Shown here: piece after piece, positions 36,648 to 45,589 of the stretch | Layout: each line of letters opens with the position of its first letter | Numbering within the stretch: the first letter of the stretch is position 1 | Assembly (NCBI RefSeq): GCF_014490745.1 | Contig: NZ_LZEU01000001.1 | Span: 1,511,501-1,575,500 of the forward strand | Source of the DNA: Pseudomonas alcaligenes | GTDB taxonomy: Bacteria; Pseudomonadota; Gammaproteobacteria; Pseudomonadales; Pseudomonadaceae | Reading direction: 5' to 3' | DNA: 64,000 nucleotides | Position numbers and translations under genes: made by a program | The notes under the pieces: generated by a model | Told to the model about the DNA's origin: nothing | What the model saw: the letters and a program-made list of their open reading frames with translations, nothing else | Databases searched by the model: none

Positions 36648-38177
36648 TCAGAGCGCCTGTGCCTGCGGGACGCTGCGCTGGCCCTGCAGGTAGTCCTTGA
36701 GGCGCGCCTGCTGGCCGGGCGTCATGAACAGGCCGAGTTTGCTGCGACGCCAGAGGATGTCTTCGGCGCTGTGGGCCCACTCCTCGCGACGCAGGTAGTC
36801 CACCTCGCGGCTGTACAGGCCGGCGCCCAGGTGCTCGCCCAGTTCGCTGGCTTGCTGCACGCCATCCAGCAGGCGCCAGGTGCGGCTGCCGTAGGTGGCG
36901 GCCCAGCGCCGCGCCAGTTCGCGGTCGAGCCAGCCGAAGCGGGCAAGCAGCTTGTCCACCAGGGCTTCGCGGCTGTCCATGTTCTCGCCGCCGGGTAGCG
37001 GTGCCAGGTCGGTCCAGGGCGGGCACAGGTGCGGGAAGTAGGGCGCCAGGTGCTGCAGGGCCGCCTCGGCCAGCTTGCGGTAGGTGGTCAGCTTGCCGCC
37101 GAACACCGACAGCAGCGGCGCTTCGCCCGGTGCGCCGGACAGTGACAGGGTGTAGTCGCGGGTGACCGCCGAAGGTTCGTCGGATTCGTCGTCGCACAGC
37201 GGGCGCACGCCGGAGTAGGTGTGCAGGATATCGCTGCGTTGCAGCTGCTTGCGGAAGTGGGCGTTGACCACCTGCAGCAGGTAGTCGGTTTCCTCGTCGC
37301 TGATGCGCACCTTGGCCGGGTCGCCACGGTACTCGCGATCGGTGGTACCGATCAGGCTGAAGCGCTCCAGCCAGGGAATGACGAAGACGATGCGCTGATC
37401 CTCGTTCTGCAGGATATAGGCCTGCTCGCCTTCATGGATGCGTGGCACCACGATGTGGCTGCCCTGGATCAGGCGGATGCCGTAGGGCGCCTTCTGCTTC
37501 AGGTCGTCCTCGATGAAGCGCGCCACCCAGGGACCGGCGGCATTCACCAGGGCGCGGGCGCGGATCGAGAACAGGCTGCCATCGGCGCGCTCCAGGTGCA
37601 GGTGCCACAGGCCCTTGCTGCGCCGTGCGCTGACGCAGCGGGTGCGGGTGTGGATGTGCGCGTGGCGCTCGCGGGCGGCCATGGCGTTGAGCACCACCAG
37701 GCGGGCGTCGTCGACCCAGCAGTCGGAGTATTCGAAACCGCGGCCGATTTCCGCCTTGAGCGGGCTGCCGGCGCCGAAGCGCACGCCGTTGGAGCCGGGC
37801 AGCTTCTCGCGCTTGCCCAGATGGTCGTAGAGGAACAGGCCGGCGCGGATCATCCAGGCCGGGCGCAGGTGCGGGCGGTGCGGCAGGATGAAACGCATGG
37901 GTTTGACGATGTGCGGCGCCTTGGCCAGCAGCACCTCGCGTTCGGCCAGGGCCTCGCGCACCAGGCGGAATTCGTAATGTTCGAGATAGCGCAGGCCGCC
38001 GTGGATCAGTTTGCTGCTGGCCGAGGAGGTGTGCTGGGCCAGGTCGTCGCGTTCACAGAGGAACACCGAGAGGCCGCGCCCGGCGGCGTCGGCAGCGATG
38101 CCGGCGCCGTTGATACCGCCGCCGACCACGGCCAGGTCGTAGATTTCGGCGAGCGGGGGAGTCTGGCTGTGGGGCAT
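36648..38177 (-). CDS. glpD: Aerobic glycerol-3-phosphate dehydrogenase
   Basis: GlpD oxidises sn-glycerol 3-phosphate to dihydroxyacetone phosphate at the inner membrane, passing electrons to ubiquinone. This 509-residue flavoprotein has the FAD-binding DLAVVGGGINGAGIAADAAGRG, TSSASSKLIHGGLRYLEHYEFRLVREAL, the late GKLTTYRKLAE and a C-terminal accessory domain, with the family's normal length. A GlpR-like operator lies 37-56 bases upstream of the start. glpR follows further upstream on the same strand. Its stop codon directly adjoins a MITE-like element. Confidence 0.96.
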   Translation of the reverse strand: MPHSQTPPLAEIYDLAVVGGGINGAGIAADAAGRGLSVFLCERDDLAQHTSSASSKLIHGGLRYLEHYEFRLVREALAEREVLLAKAPHIVKPMRFILPHRPHLRPAWMIRAGLFLYDHLGKREKLPGSNGVRFGAGSPLKAEIGRGFEYSDCWVDDARLVVLNAMAARERHAHIHTRTRCVSARRSKGLWHLHLERADGSLFSIRARALVNAAGPWVARFIEDDLKQKAPYGIRLIQGSHIVVPRIHEGEQAYILQNEDQRIVFVIPWLERFSLIGTTDREYRGDPAKVRISDEETDYLLQVVNAHFRKQLQRSDILHTYSGVRPLCDDESDEPSAVTRDYTLSLSGAPGEAPLLSVFGGKLTTYRKLAEAALQHLAPYFPHLCPPWTDLAPLPGGENMDSREALVDKLLARFGWLDRELARRWAATYGSRTWRLLDGVQQASELGEHLGAGLYSREVDYLRREEWAHSAEDILWRRSKLGLFMTPGQQARLKDYLQGQRSVPQAQAL

Positions 38178-38213
38178 GGCGAAGGCACCGGAAAGTTTAA
38201 AAGTGAACGCATT

Positions 38214-38233
38214 GATGTTCGTTATCGAAAATA
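38214..38233. promoter_or_regulatory. GlpR-type operator before glpD
   Basis: GATGTTCGTTATCGAAAATA is palindromic around TTCG..CGAA and fits, as I recall it, the E. coli GlpR operator consensus at all but the first base. It lies 37-56 bases upstream of the glpD ATG, where a repressor would block the promoter. Confidence 0.65.
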
Positions 38234-38347
38234 TGCTAGTCGAACGGCGACCACGACGCCAGCCCGGGATGCGGTTTCAAGCCGAGTGGCAGAGCGTCGC
38301 AGCAGTTGTTGACGGTTTGACGAGGGCGAGGAAGGGAAAGAGAGGCG

Positions 38348-38398
38348 GCGGGGGCAACCCGCATTGCTGGCCGCGCGGGTTTCACCCGCCCTGCAGGT
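38348..38398. repeat. GC-rich palindromic element (GCGGGTTTCACCCGC)
   Basis: A hairpin-forming stretch with CGGGTTTCACCCG (38377-38392 region) between glpR and the glpD promoter. A very similar segment lies at 45540-45565 after the PhzF gene. Possibly a terminator for glpR. Confidence 0.4.
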
Positions 38399-38403
38399 GC
38401 GAC

Positions 38404-39162
38404 TCAGACGATATGCAGCTGGATCTTCTGTTCGAGCAGCACGCGGCCGATGGCCGCCGGTGGCGGGGCGTCGGTGAAGACCTGGTCGACCAGGTTCAGC
38501 GAGCCCAGGCGTACCACGGCATTGCGCCCGAACTTGCTGGAGTCGGCGGCCAGCAGCACCTGGCGGGCGTTGTCGATGATGGCCTGGGACACCCGCACTT
38601 CCTGGTAGTCGAAGTCGAGCAGGCTGCCGTCTTCGTCGATGCCGCTGATGCCGACCAGGGCGAAGTCGACCTTGAACTGCTGGATGAAATCCACCGCCGC
38701 CTGGCCCACCACGCCGCCGTCGGCGCGCACCGTGCCGCCGGCCACCAGCACTTCGAAGTCGGCCTTGGCGCTGAGCTGGGCCGCCACGTGTAGGTTGTTG
38801 GTGATCACCTTGAGGTGCTTGTGGCCGAGCAGGGCGCGGGCGATGGCCTCGGTGGTGGTGCCGATGTTGATGAACAGCGAGGCATGGTCGGGAATCTGTG
38901 CGGCGATGGCCTCGGCAATGCGCTGCTTCTCGTCGCGCATCTGCCCGGCGCGCATGGCGTAGGCGGTGTTCTGGATGCTCGAGGCCTCGCTCGCCGCGCC
39001 GCCGTGGGTGCGCCGCAGCAGGCCCTTTTCGGCCAGCTGGTTGATGTCGCGGCGGATGGTCTGCGGGGTCACGGCAAACGCCTGGGCCAGTTCGTCGATG
39101 CTCACATAGCCGCGTTCGCGGGTGCGTTCGAGAATGCTGTGCTGGCGGGGCGGGAGGCTCAT
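38404..39162 (-). CDS. glpR: DeoR-family glycerol-3-phosphate regulon repressor
   Basis: A 252-residue repressor that releases DNA when it binds glycerol 3-phosphate. The N-terminal winged HTH is [37 protein letters not shown]. The effector domain has [31 protein letters not shown], a sugar-isomerase-like phosphate site, and [33 protein letters not shown]. The start at 39162 has AAGGA upstream; the longer frame to 39330 crosses the divergent promoter. It sits directly upstream of glpD on the same strand and divergent to ybaK, with GlpR-type operators before glpD and at ybaK. Confidence 0.95.
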   Translation of the reverse strand: MSLPPRQHSILERTRERGYVSIDELAQAFAVTPQTIRRDINQLAEKGLLRRTHGGAASEASSIQNTAYAMRAGQMRDEKQRIAEAIAAQIPDHASLFINIGTTTEAIARALLGHKHLKVITNNLHVAAQLSAKADFEVLVAGGTVRADGGVVGQAAVDFIQQFKVDFALVGISGIDEDGSLLDFDYQEVRVSQAIIDNARQVLLAADSSKFGRNAVVRLGSLNLVDQVFTDAPPPAAIGRVLLEQKIQLHIV

Positions 39163-39278
39163 GGGCAATCCTTGGGCGGCGGTCGCGGCATTATATAGGC
39201 AGCTTGCCCGTCGCTTGGTGACGTTAAAAGACTGCTTCCGGCGGTTTTTTCCGTTAAGGTACGCGAATTCTGTCAGGG

Positions 39279-39298
39279 AATTTTCACATTCGAACATG
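39279..39298. promoter_or_regulatory. GlpR-type operator overlapping the ybaK start codon
   Basis: AATTTTCACATTCGAACATG fits the GlpR operator pattern at about 17 of 20 positions; its last three bases are the ybaK start codon. It could repress the ybaK-glpK transcript and possibly glpR. Confidence 0.45.
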
Positions 39299-39766
39299 AC
39301 TCCTGCCATCGATCTGTTGAAAAAGGCCAAGGCCGAGCACTGGGTGCACAGCTATAGCCACGATCCCAAGGCTGCTTCCTATGGCATGGAGGCGGCGGAA
39401 AAGCTCGGTCTGGATCCGGCCCGGGTATTCAAGACCCTGCTGGCCGCCACCGAAAAGGGCGAGCTGCTGGTGGCGGTGGTGCCGGTGGCCGGCAGCCTCG
39501 ACCTCAAGGCCCTGGCCCATGCCGCCGGGGCGAAGAAGGCCGACATGGCCGACCCGCAGCTGGCCCAGCGCAGCACCGGTTACCTGGTCGGCGGTATCAG
39601 CCCGCTGGGGCAGAAGAAGCGCCTGCGCACCTTTATCGACGAATCGGCGCGGCTGCAGCCAACCATCCATGTCAGCGCCGGTCGGCGTGGTCTGGAGGTG
39701 GAGCTGAGCGCCGCAGTGCTGGCCGAACACACCCAGGGCAGTTTTGCCGCCATCGGCCGCGAGTGA
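39296..39766 (+). CDS. ybaK: Cys-tRNA(Pro)/Cys-tRNA(Cys) deacylase
   Basis: YbaK hydrolyses cysteine wrongly attached to tRNA(Pro), a trans-acting proofreading step. This 156-residue protein has the conserved [29 protein letters not shown], with catalytic Lys at position 46 as in the E. coli enzyme, then [20 protein letters not shown] and the ending of family type. The start at 39296 is set by homology; the Shine-Dalgarno site is weak. A GlpR-like operator overlaps the start codon, and glpK follows after 72 bases on the same strand, so ybaK may be transcribed with glpK under GlpR. Confidence 0.92.
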   Translation: MTPAIDLLKKAKAEHWVHSYSHDPKAASYGMEAAEKLGLDPARVFKTLLAATEKGELLVAVVPVAGSLDLKALAHAAGAKKADMADPQLAQRSTGYLVGGISPLGQKKRLRTFIDESARLQPTIHVSAGRRGLEVELSAAVLAEHTQGSFAAIGRE

Positions 39767-39772
39767 CGCGAG

Positions 39773-39812
39773 CCCCTCACCCCCGGCCCCTCTCCGGGGA
39801 GGAGAGGGGAGC
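39773..39812. repeat. CCCTCACCCCCGGCCCCTCTCC element before glpK
   Basis: A GC-rich element that can fold as CCCCTCTCC/GGAGAGGGG, closely related to 29061-29095 between nrdA and nrdB. It lies in the ybaK-glpK gap. Confidence 0.6.
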
Positions 39813-39820
39813 GAATAGAT

Positions 39821-39831
39821 AACAACAAGGA
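39821..39831 (+). promoter_or_regulatory. Crc/Hfq-type A-rich motif overlapping the glpK ribosome binding site
   Basis: AACAACAAGGA contains AACAACAA (pattern AANAANAA), the Hfq/Crc catabolite-repression target of pseudomonads, fused to the Shine-Dalgarno AAGGA of glpK. This placement would block translation when Crc is active. Confidence 0.5.
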
Positions 39832-39838
39832 AACGTGC

Positions 39839-41326
39839 ATGTCCCAATACCTGCTTGCCATCGACCAGGGCACCACCAGCTCCCGTGCCATCGTCTTCAG
39901 TGCCCAGGGCCTGCCGCTGTCTCGCGCGCAGCAGGAGTTCAAGCAGTACTTTCCCAAGGATGGCTGGGTCGAGCACGACGCCGAGGAAATCTGGCTGACC
40001 ACCCTCAAGGTGTGCCGCGAGGCCCTGGCCCTGGAAGGGCTGAAGGCCGAGGAAATCCGCGCCATCGGCATCACCAACCAGCGCGAGACCACCATCGTCT
40101 GGGACGTGCAGAGCGGCGCGCCGATCCATCCGGCCATCGTCTGGCAGGATCGGCGCACCGCCGAGTACTGCGCCGGGCTCAAGGCCGCCGGCCACGAGGC
40201 GCAGGTGGCGGAGAAGACCGGCCTGCTGATCGACCCGTATTTCTCCGCCACCAAGCTGCGCTGGATCCTCGACAACGTGCCCGGTGCCCGCGAGCGCGCC
40301 GCGCGTGGCGAGCTGCGCTTCGGCACCGTGGACTGCTTCCTGCTGTGGCGCCTGACCGGCGGCAAGGCGCACCGCACCGATGCCAGCAACGCCTCGCGCA
40401 CCCTGCTGTTCAATATCCATAGCCAGCAGTGGGACGACGAGCTGCTGGCGCTGTTCGACATCCCGCGCAGCCTGCTGCCGGAGGTGCTCGACTGCGCCGC
40501 CGAGTTCGGCACCTGCGATGCCGAGCTGCTCGGCGCGGCGATTCCGGTGCTGGGCATGGCCGGCGACCAGCAGGCCGCGCTGATCGGCCAGGCCTGTTTC
40601 TCCGCCGGCATGGTCAAGAGCACCTACGGCACTGGCTGCTTCATGATCCAGAACACCGGCGAGCAACCGGTGGTGTCGAAGAACCGCCTGCTGACCACGG
40701 TCGGCTATCGCCTGAACGGTAAGGTCACCTATGCGGTGGAGGGCAGCATCTTCGTCGCCGGCGCCGCGGTGCAGTGGTTGCGCGATGGCATCAAGCTGAT
40801 CAGCGATGCCCGCGACACCGAATCCCTGGCCGAGCAGACCGGCGATGCCTGCGGCGTGTACCTGGTGCCGGCCTTCACCGGCCTCGGTGCGCCGTACTGG
40901 GATCCGAAGGCGCGCGGGGCGATCTTCGGCCTGACCCGCGACACCGGGATCAAGGAGATCGTCACCGCCGGCCTGCAGTCGGTGTGCTACCAGACTCGTG
41001 ACCTGCTCGAGGCCATGCGCCAGGATGGCGCCGCCGAGCCCAGCGCGCTGCGGGTGGACGGCGGCATGGTGGTCAACAACTGGGTCATGCAGTTCCTCGC
41101 CGATATCCTCGGCGTGCCGGTGGAGCGCCCGGAAGTCACCGAGACCACCGCCCTCGGCGTGGCCTACCTGGCCGGCCTGCAGGCCGGGCTGTACGGCAGC
41201 CTGGAAGAAATCGCCAGCCACTGGCACCGCCAGCACCGCTTCGAACCGCGCATGGCCAGCGCCCATCGCGGCAAGCTCTACGCCGGCTGGCTGGATGCGG
41301 TGAAGAGGGTGCGCAGCGAGGGGTGA
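39839..41326 (+). CDS. glpK: Glycerol kinase
   Basis: GlpK phosphorylates glycerol with ATP, trapping it for GlpD. The 495-residue protein is a FGGY-family kinase: [17 protein letters not shown] at the N-terminus, [66 protein letters not shown] and [21 protein letters not shown] in the usual order. AAGGA precedes the ATG by eight bases and an A-rich Crc-type motif overlaps it. The glycerol facilitator glpF, which usually accompanies glpK, is not next to it in this window. Confidence 0.97.
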   Translation: MSQYLLAIDQGTTSSRAIVFSAQGLPLSRAQQEFKQYFPKDGWVEHDAEEIWLTTLKVCREALALEGLKAEEIRAIGITNQRETTIVWDVQSGAPIHPAIVWQDRRTAEYCAGLKAAGHEAQVAEKTGLLIDPYFSATKLRWILDNVPGARERAARGELRFGTVDCFLLWRLTGGKAHRTDASNASRTLLFNIHSQQWDDELLALFDIPRSLLPEVLDCAAEFGTCDAELLGAAIPVLGMAGDQQAALIGQACFSAGMVKSTYGTGCFMIQNTGEQPVVSKNRLLTTVGYRLNGKVTYAVEGSIFVAGAAVQWLRDGIKLISDARDTESLAEQTGDACGVYLVPAFTGLGAPYWDPKARGAIFGLTRDTGIKEIVTAGLQSVCYQTRDLLEAMRQDGAAEPSALRVDGGMVVNNWVMQFLADILGVPVERPEVTETTALGVAYLAGLQAGLYGSLEEIASHWHRQHRFEPRMASAHRGKLYAGWLDAVKRVRSEG

Positions 41327-41363
41327 GATGGTACAAGGAGGCACTTCCTTCTTGAGGTGCCGC

Positions 41364-42149
41364 ATGCCGTTGTGCCGTCATCTGTCCGCTCTGGTGCAAG
41401 TCCTGTCGCTGCTGCTCTGTCTGGCGGCGACGGGCGTGGCGCGGGCGGAAACCCTGGTGATCGCCGGCGATATCTGGTGCCCGATCAACTGCGAGCCGGG
41501 CTCGGCGCGGCCGGGTATCTTCGTCGAGCTGGCGCAGCGCATCTTTGCCGAGTCCGGCATCCGCGTCGAATACCAGGCACTGAACTGGGCCCGCACGTTG
41601 CGCGAGGTGCGTAGCGGCACGCTGAATGCCGCGATTGGCGCAGGTGTCGCGGATGCTCCGGACTTCCTGTTTACCGCCACGCCGGTGGCGCAGTCGCGCA
41701 ATTGCTTTTTCACCCGGCCGGACTCGACCTGGCAATTCAGCGGGGTCGACTCTTTGCCGCAGGTGCGTCTCGGGGTGATCAACGACTACAGCTACGGCGA
41801 CCAGTTGAATGCCTATATCGCCGACAAGCGCAGCCGCAGCGGGCCGATCCAGGTGGCTTCCGGTGATCGGGCGCTGGCCCTGAACGTCAGCAAGCTGCTG
41901 CACGGGCGCCTGGATGCGGTTCTGGAAAATCGCTGGGTGATGCAGTCCATGCTGGCCAGCAGCGGGCAGAGCGGGACGTTGCGCGAGGCTGGTTGCCGCG
42001 AGACGGATGCGCCCATCTACCTGGCCTTTTCGCCGGCGCTGGATTCCAGTCGGCGCTATGTCGAACTGTTCGAGCAGGGCCTGCGGCGCTACCGGGCCGA
42101 TGGCCGGTTGCAGGCTCTGCTCAAGGCCTATGGGGTCGACGAGGGCTGA
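41364..42149 (+). CDS. Periplasmic binding-protein-like protein, no transporter nearby
   Basis: A 261-residue exported protein. The start at 41364 has GAGGTG five bases upstream and gives a signal peptide ending near GVARA; a longer frame begins at 41328. The mature chain has the family 3 solute-binding fold: VIAGDIWCPINCEPGSARPGIFVELAQRIFAESGIRVEYQALNWARTLREVRSGTLNAAIG and an ending LRRYRADGRLQALLKAYGV. No permease or ATPase is near. It resembles the genes at 23488 and 50676. The ligand is unknown. Confidence 0.82.
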   Translation: MPLCRHLSALVQVLSLLLCLAATGVARAETLVIAGDIWCPINCEPGSARPGIFVELAQRIFAESGIRVEYQALNWARTLREVRSGTLNAAIGAGVADAPDFLFTATPVAQSRNCFFTRPDSTWQFSGVDSLPQVRLGVINDYSYGDQLNAYIADKRSRSGPIQVASGDRALALNVSKLLHGRLDAVLENRWVMQSMLASSGQSGTLREAGCRETDAPIYLAFSPALDSSRRYVELFEQGLRRYRADGRLQALLKAYGVDEG

Positions 42150-42929
42150 TCAGCTGCGCTGCATCACCTGCTCGTAGGCGCTGGTCAGATCGTTCATCTG
42201 CCACAGCAGGGTCTCGGTGGTGGTAGTAATCACCGTCGGCACGTAGCGCGAGTCCGCCGAGAGCTGGAAGCCGGCACGGGCGAAGCGCCACTGGGCCTCG
42301 ACTTTCTTCAGCGCCTCGCGGATCTGCGGGGTGTTCTGCTCGGCAACCAGCAGGCTCTGCTGCGCCGCGTCGAATTCATCGGTGGCCTGTTGCAGCTGCT
42401 GTTGCAGGTCGGCCATCGGCAATTGCCAGCTCAGGGCCAGGTACAGCTTGGCGATGCGCTGGCTGAGCATGCGCTGGCGGCCGCTGCGGTTGACCAGCCC
42501 GGCGCTGGTGCCGCCGACATGCTGCTGGATCAGCTGCACCACCTGTTCGCTCTGCGCCAGCAGCTGGTCGCTGAGCTGCACCACCTGCACGGCCTGTTCA
42601 CGGCTGGGGCTGGACAGCGCCAGTTCGCGGTAGACCTGCCAGCTCTGGCCGACCTGCAGTAGGGCCTGGCCGATCTCCGCGGTGGGGGCGTATTCGCTGA
42701 GGGCCTGCTGGTTGCTCTCGAAGCGCGCCACGCTCTGGTCGAGCTGTTGCAGGGCCACATCGCTGCGCACGTCGGCACCGATCATCAGGTAACTCTTGGC
42801 GATACGCTGGCTGAGCATGCGCTGCATACCGGACAGGTTCATTGCTTCGGCATTGCTGATGGTGGCCTGCGCCTGTGGGCAGAGCAGGGCGACGAGCAGG
42901 CCGAACAGCAGGGCAATACGACTGTTCAT
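42150..42929 (-). CDS. Exported PilJ-type N-terminal-domain protein
   Basis: A 259-residue protein with a signal peptide (IALLFGLLVALLCPQAQA). The family signature of the type IV pili methyl-accepting chemotaxis N-terminal domain appears twice: MNLSGMQRMLSQRIAKSYLMIG and VNRSGRQRMLSQRIAKLYLALS. The chain is predicted to be all-helical. It lacks a membrane anchor and a signalling domain, so it is a free periplasmic copy of a sensor domain. GGAGG lies six bases before the ATG at 42929. Role unknown; a ligand carrier or partner of a membrane sensor is possible. Confidence 0.82.
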   Translation of the reverse strand: MNSRIALLFGLLVALLCPQAQATISNAEAMNLSGMQRMLSQRIAKSYLMIGADVRSDVALQQLDQSVARFESNQQALSEYAPTAEIGQALLQVGQSWQVYRELALSSPSREQAVQVVQLSDQLLAQSEQVVQLIQQHVGGTSAGLVNRSGRQRMLSQRIAKLYLALSWQLPMADLQQQLQQATDEFDAAQQSLLVAEQNTPQIREALKKVEAQWRFARAGFQLSADSRYVPTVITTTTETLLWQMNDLTSAYEQVMQRS

Positions 42930-43044
42930 GAAAACCTCCAGGGGCGCGCGGCTGGGCCGCGCGCTGGTAATGAGCAGCTTTGCGAGTCGGAGTCCGCTGC
43001 GCGGCAACGCAGCCGGGTCGACACACGTAGGGATCCCCTGAAAG

Positions 43045-43105
43045 CCGTCATTCCCGCGCAGGCGAGAATCCAGAGGCTGGGCTCCCGCCTGCGCGGGAGC
43101 GACGG
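43045..43105. repeat. Double-hairpin repeat element
   Basis: CCGTCATTCCCGC is followed by GGGAGCGACGG in near-inverse. The element contains TTCCCGCGCAGGCGAGAA and CTCCCGCCTGCGCGGGAG. It is related to the hairpin pair inside the long repeats at 25935-26018 and 26456-26538. Located between the porin and PilJ-like genes. Confidence 0.6.
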
Positions 43106-43120
43106 CAAGGGGGAATTTCC

Positions 43121-44374
43121 TCAGTAGGTGTACTGCAGCTGCAGCCAGAACTTGTCGGTATCGACGGTGCGGGCTTCGTCATCGGAGTTGTAGCTGGCGT
43201 ACTTGAGCAGGCCGACCAGGCCTTTGACGCCGGGGATCGGGTGGCCGTAGGACAGGTCGATCTCGTCGCCGTAGCTGTCGCTGCCCTGCTCGGTGTCGAA
43301 GTCGTGGTAGACCGCCTGCAGGGTGCCGCCCAGCAGCGGTGCGGTGGCGCCCAGGTAGGCGTCCTCGATGCCGTCGGCCGGGGTGGTGAGGAACTGGTCG
43401 GCCCAGCCCTGGAAGGCGTGCTTGGTCGCCAGCGGGGTCTGGAAGGCGCGGTTGCCCGGGCCCTCGTCGCCGCCCAGCACTTCATAACCGGCCTTCAGCG
43501 CCACGCCCTTGATGGTGTAGCCAAGCTCGGCCAGGTAGTAGTCGCTGTCCAGATCCAGCGGGTTGTCACCGTAGTCCTTCTGCTTGGCGTACTCGAGCAC
43601 GTAGCTGACGCCGGCGATGGCGCCGTTCAGGCGCAGGCCGCTGGTCTGGCTGGACAGGGTGCCCTCGGCGGCGCTGCTGGTGACGGCCAGGTTGTCGAGG
43701 TCGAGCAGGTAGTCGTAGGCGGTGACGGTCAGTTCCGGCATGGCCACGTACTGGGCGTTGATCAGGTGGCTGTGGCCGTCGATGTTGGCCGGGTTGCTGG
43801 CGTTGTCGTAACGGCCGTTGTCCGGGCCCCAGATGCTGTTGATCTGGTCGATGTAGGCGTAGGTCAGGGTCAGGCCGTCAAGCGGCTTGAGCTGGCCGAG
43901 GGCGCCGTCGTAGGTCTGCTCGTTCTGCCGCCAGGCGGCGCCGCCGACGAAGCGCTGGTTATCCAGGTTGATGCGCTGGCGGCCGAGGACGGCGCTGCCG
44001 TACTTGTGGTCGTAACGCAGCAGGGCCTGGTTGATCTCGCTGCCGTCGGGGTCGGCGACCACCGAGTATTCCTTCTGCCCGTTGCGGGTGTCGTTGTAGG
44101 CGGCATCGCCCAGGCGGCTGACGTTGTCCACTTCCAGCAGGCCCGACAGGCCGTACCACTTGCCGCTCTGGAAGCCTACGCGGGTACGCAGGGTCTGGGC
44201 GTTGGCATCACGCAGGGCGTTGTTCGGGTCGACGTTCTCGAAGCGGTAGCGGGCATCGAGAATCGGCTTGCCCTGGCTGATCAGGTTGCTCAGCGACTCT
44301 TCGGCGAAGGCGGCGTGGCTGAAGGTGAGGCCGGCGATGGCCAGCGACAGCAGGGAGGGTTTCATCATGCGCAT
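43121..44374 (-). CDS. Outer-membrane porin
   Basis: A 417-residue protein with a signal peptide ending AAFA (cleavage before EESLS) and a beta-barrel pattern: alternating hydrophobic strands such as LSGLLEVDNVSRLGD, AVLGRQRINLDNQRFVGG, LTYAYIDQINSIWG, TVTAYDYLLDLD and VLEYAKQKDYG. The last residues are LQLQYTY, an aromatic C-terminus used for outer-membrane insertion. The layout resembles the alginate-export/OprD-related porins of pseudomonads. The substrate is unknown. The start at 44374 has CAGGAC upstream, though MKPS at 44365 is also possible. Confidence 0.85.
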   Translation of the reverse strand: MRMMKPSLLSLAIAGLTFSHAAFAEESLSNLISQGKPILDARYRFENVDPNNALRDANAQTLRTRVGFQSGKWYGLSGLLEVDNVSRLGDAAYNDTRNGQKEYSVVADPDGSEINQALLRYDHKYGSAVLGRQRINLDNQRFVGGAAWRQNEQTYDGALGQLKPLDGLTLTYAYIDQINSIWGPDNGRYDNASNPANIDGHSHLINAQYVAMPELTVTAYDYLLDLDNLAVTSSAAEGTLSSQTSGLRLNGAIAGVSYVLEYAKQKDYGDNPLDLDSDYYLAELGYTIKGVALKAGYEVLGGDEGPGNRAFQTPLATKHAFQGWADQFLTTPADGIEDAYLGATAPLLGGTLQAVYHDFDTEQGSDSYGDEIDLSYGHPIPGVKGLVGLLKYASYNSDDEARTVDTDKFWLQLQYTY

Positions 44375-44715
44375 AGCGGTTGTCCTGTATGCCAAATAAC
44401 GCAAAAAAAAACGCCACGAATCCGCTGCTCCAGAGGGAGAGGGAATACGTGACGTCGTTGTCGGTTGAGTTGGCAGACACGCCGTTGTGCTGACCGGGGT
44501 GGGTCATAGCAGGGGGCATGCCAGAATTTTCAAGTTACTGATTTATTAAGGAATAATGACTTTTTAAGAACTTTTTGCGATTGAGCTATGCACTGTGCCT
44601 GTTCGTTGCGCATTGATACAGTGCAGCTGTAGTGCAGGAATAACCGGCGACTGTACCGGGTGTCGGGCTGGCTGCCCCGGCATGCTGTAGGCCTTCATGG
44701 AAAGGAGTGCACGTC
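44375..44715. other. 341-base AT-rich divergent promoter region
   Basis: No gene is seen. The segment 44521-44581 is markedly AT-rich and probably carries the porin promoter. An 8-base inverted repeat TGCACTGT (44589-44596) / ACAGTGCA (44618-44625) could be an operator. The right end holds the ribosome binding site of the PhzF gene. Confidence 0.4.
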
Positions 44716-45495
44716 ATGCAACTAGAGTTTCATCAGGTCGATGCCTTCGCTGGGCGTCCCTTCAGCGGCAACCCGGCGATGGTCTATCGCCTCGACAGCT
44801 GGCTGGCCGACAGCCTGATGCAGCAGATCGCTGCCGAGCACAACCTGGCGGAGACCGCCTTCACCGTGCGTGAGGGTGCGGTCTGGCGCATCCGCTGGTT
44901 CACCCCGACGGCCGAAGTGCCGCTGTGCGGGCATGCCACCCTGGCGACCGCCCATGTGCTGTTCGAGTGCTATGGCGAGCCGGGCGAGCGCCTGGACTTC
45001 ATCTGCCAGTCCGGCCCGCTCAGCGTGACTCGCGAGCAGGGGCGGCTGGTGCTGGACTTCCCGGTGGTACGCGCCGCCGAGGTGGCGGTGAGTGCCGAAC
45101 TGGAACGGGCGCTGGGCGTGCCGGTGCTGGCGGCGCGGCAGAGCAACGAGCTGATGGCGGTGCTGGAGTCCGAGCAGGCGGTGCGCGACTGCACGCCGGA
45201 TCTGGTGGCGCTGGCCAAGCTGCCGGGGCTGGGGGTGCTGATCACCGCGCCCGGGGTGCAGCACGATTTCGTTTCGCGCTACTTCGCGCCGTCCATCGGC
45301 ATCAACGAGGATCCGGTCACCGGCTCCACCCACTGCCTGCTGATTCCCTACTGGGCCGAGCGCCTGGACAAGACCGAGCTGAGCGCCTTCCAGTGTTCGG
45401 CGCGCGGCGGCGAGCTGCACTGCCGCCTGCAGGGCGAGCGGGTGAAGATCGCTGGTCAGGCGGTGCTGGTCAGCAAGGGCACGCTGTTCCTCTGA
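44716..45495 (+). CDS. PhzF-family isomerase/epimerase-like protein
   Basis: A 259-residue member of the PhzF/diaminopimelate-epimerase fold. Motifs: FHQVDAFAGRPFSGNPAMVY, AAEHNLAETAFTV (catalytic Glu), RWFTPTAEVPLCGHATLATAHVL and GINEDPVTGSTHCLLIPYWAERL. AAGGAG lies nine bases before the ATG at 44716; a GTG at 44707 overlaps it. It is a stand-alone gene, not in a phenazine operon, so it is a general family member of unknown substrate. Confidence 0.88.
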   Translation: MQLEFHQVDAFAGRPFSGNPAMVYRLDSWLADSLMQQIAAEHNLAETAFTVREGAVWRIRWFTPTAEVPLCGHATLATAHVLFECYGEPGERLDFICQSGPLSVTREQGRLVLDFPVVRAAEVAVSAELERALGVPVLAARQSNELMAVLESEQAVRDCTPDLVALAKLPGLGVLITAPGVQHDFVSRYFAPSIGINEDPVTGSTHCLLIPYWAERLDKTELSAFQCSARGGELHCRLQGERVKIAGQAVLVSKGTLFL

Positions 45496-45503
45496 GGTTC
45501 TCG

Positions 45504-45565
45504 TAGGGTGGGAGAAACCGCGACAGTCTGCGGCCTGCTGCGCGGGTTGCACCCGCCCTGCGGCT
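45504..45565. repeat. GTAGGGTG/CACCCGCCCTG palindromic element
   Basis: Contains GTAGGGTGGG at its left end and GCGGGTTGCACCCGCCCTGCGG at its right end, similar to the element at 38348-38398. It lies between convergent genes and may serve as a terminator. Confidence 0.4.
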
Positions 45566-45589
45566 TACGCAGTGAGTGCGGCGTGGTGC

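Noticed and set aside
39284..41365. 693-codon frame opposite ybaK and glpK
   Set aside because: It spans two real genes on the other strand and has no recognisable domain.
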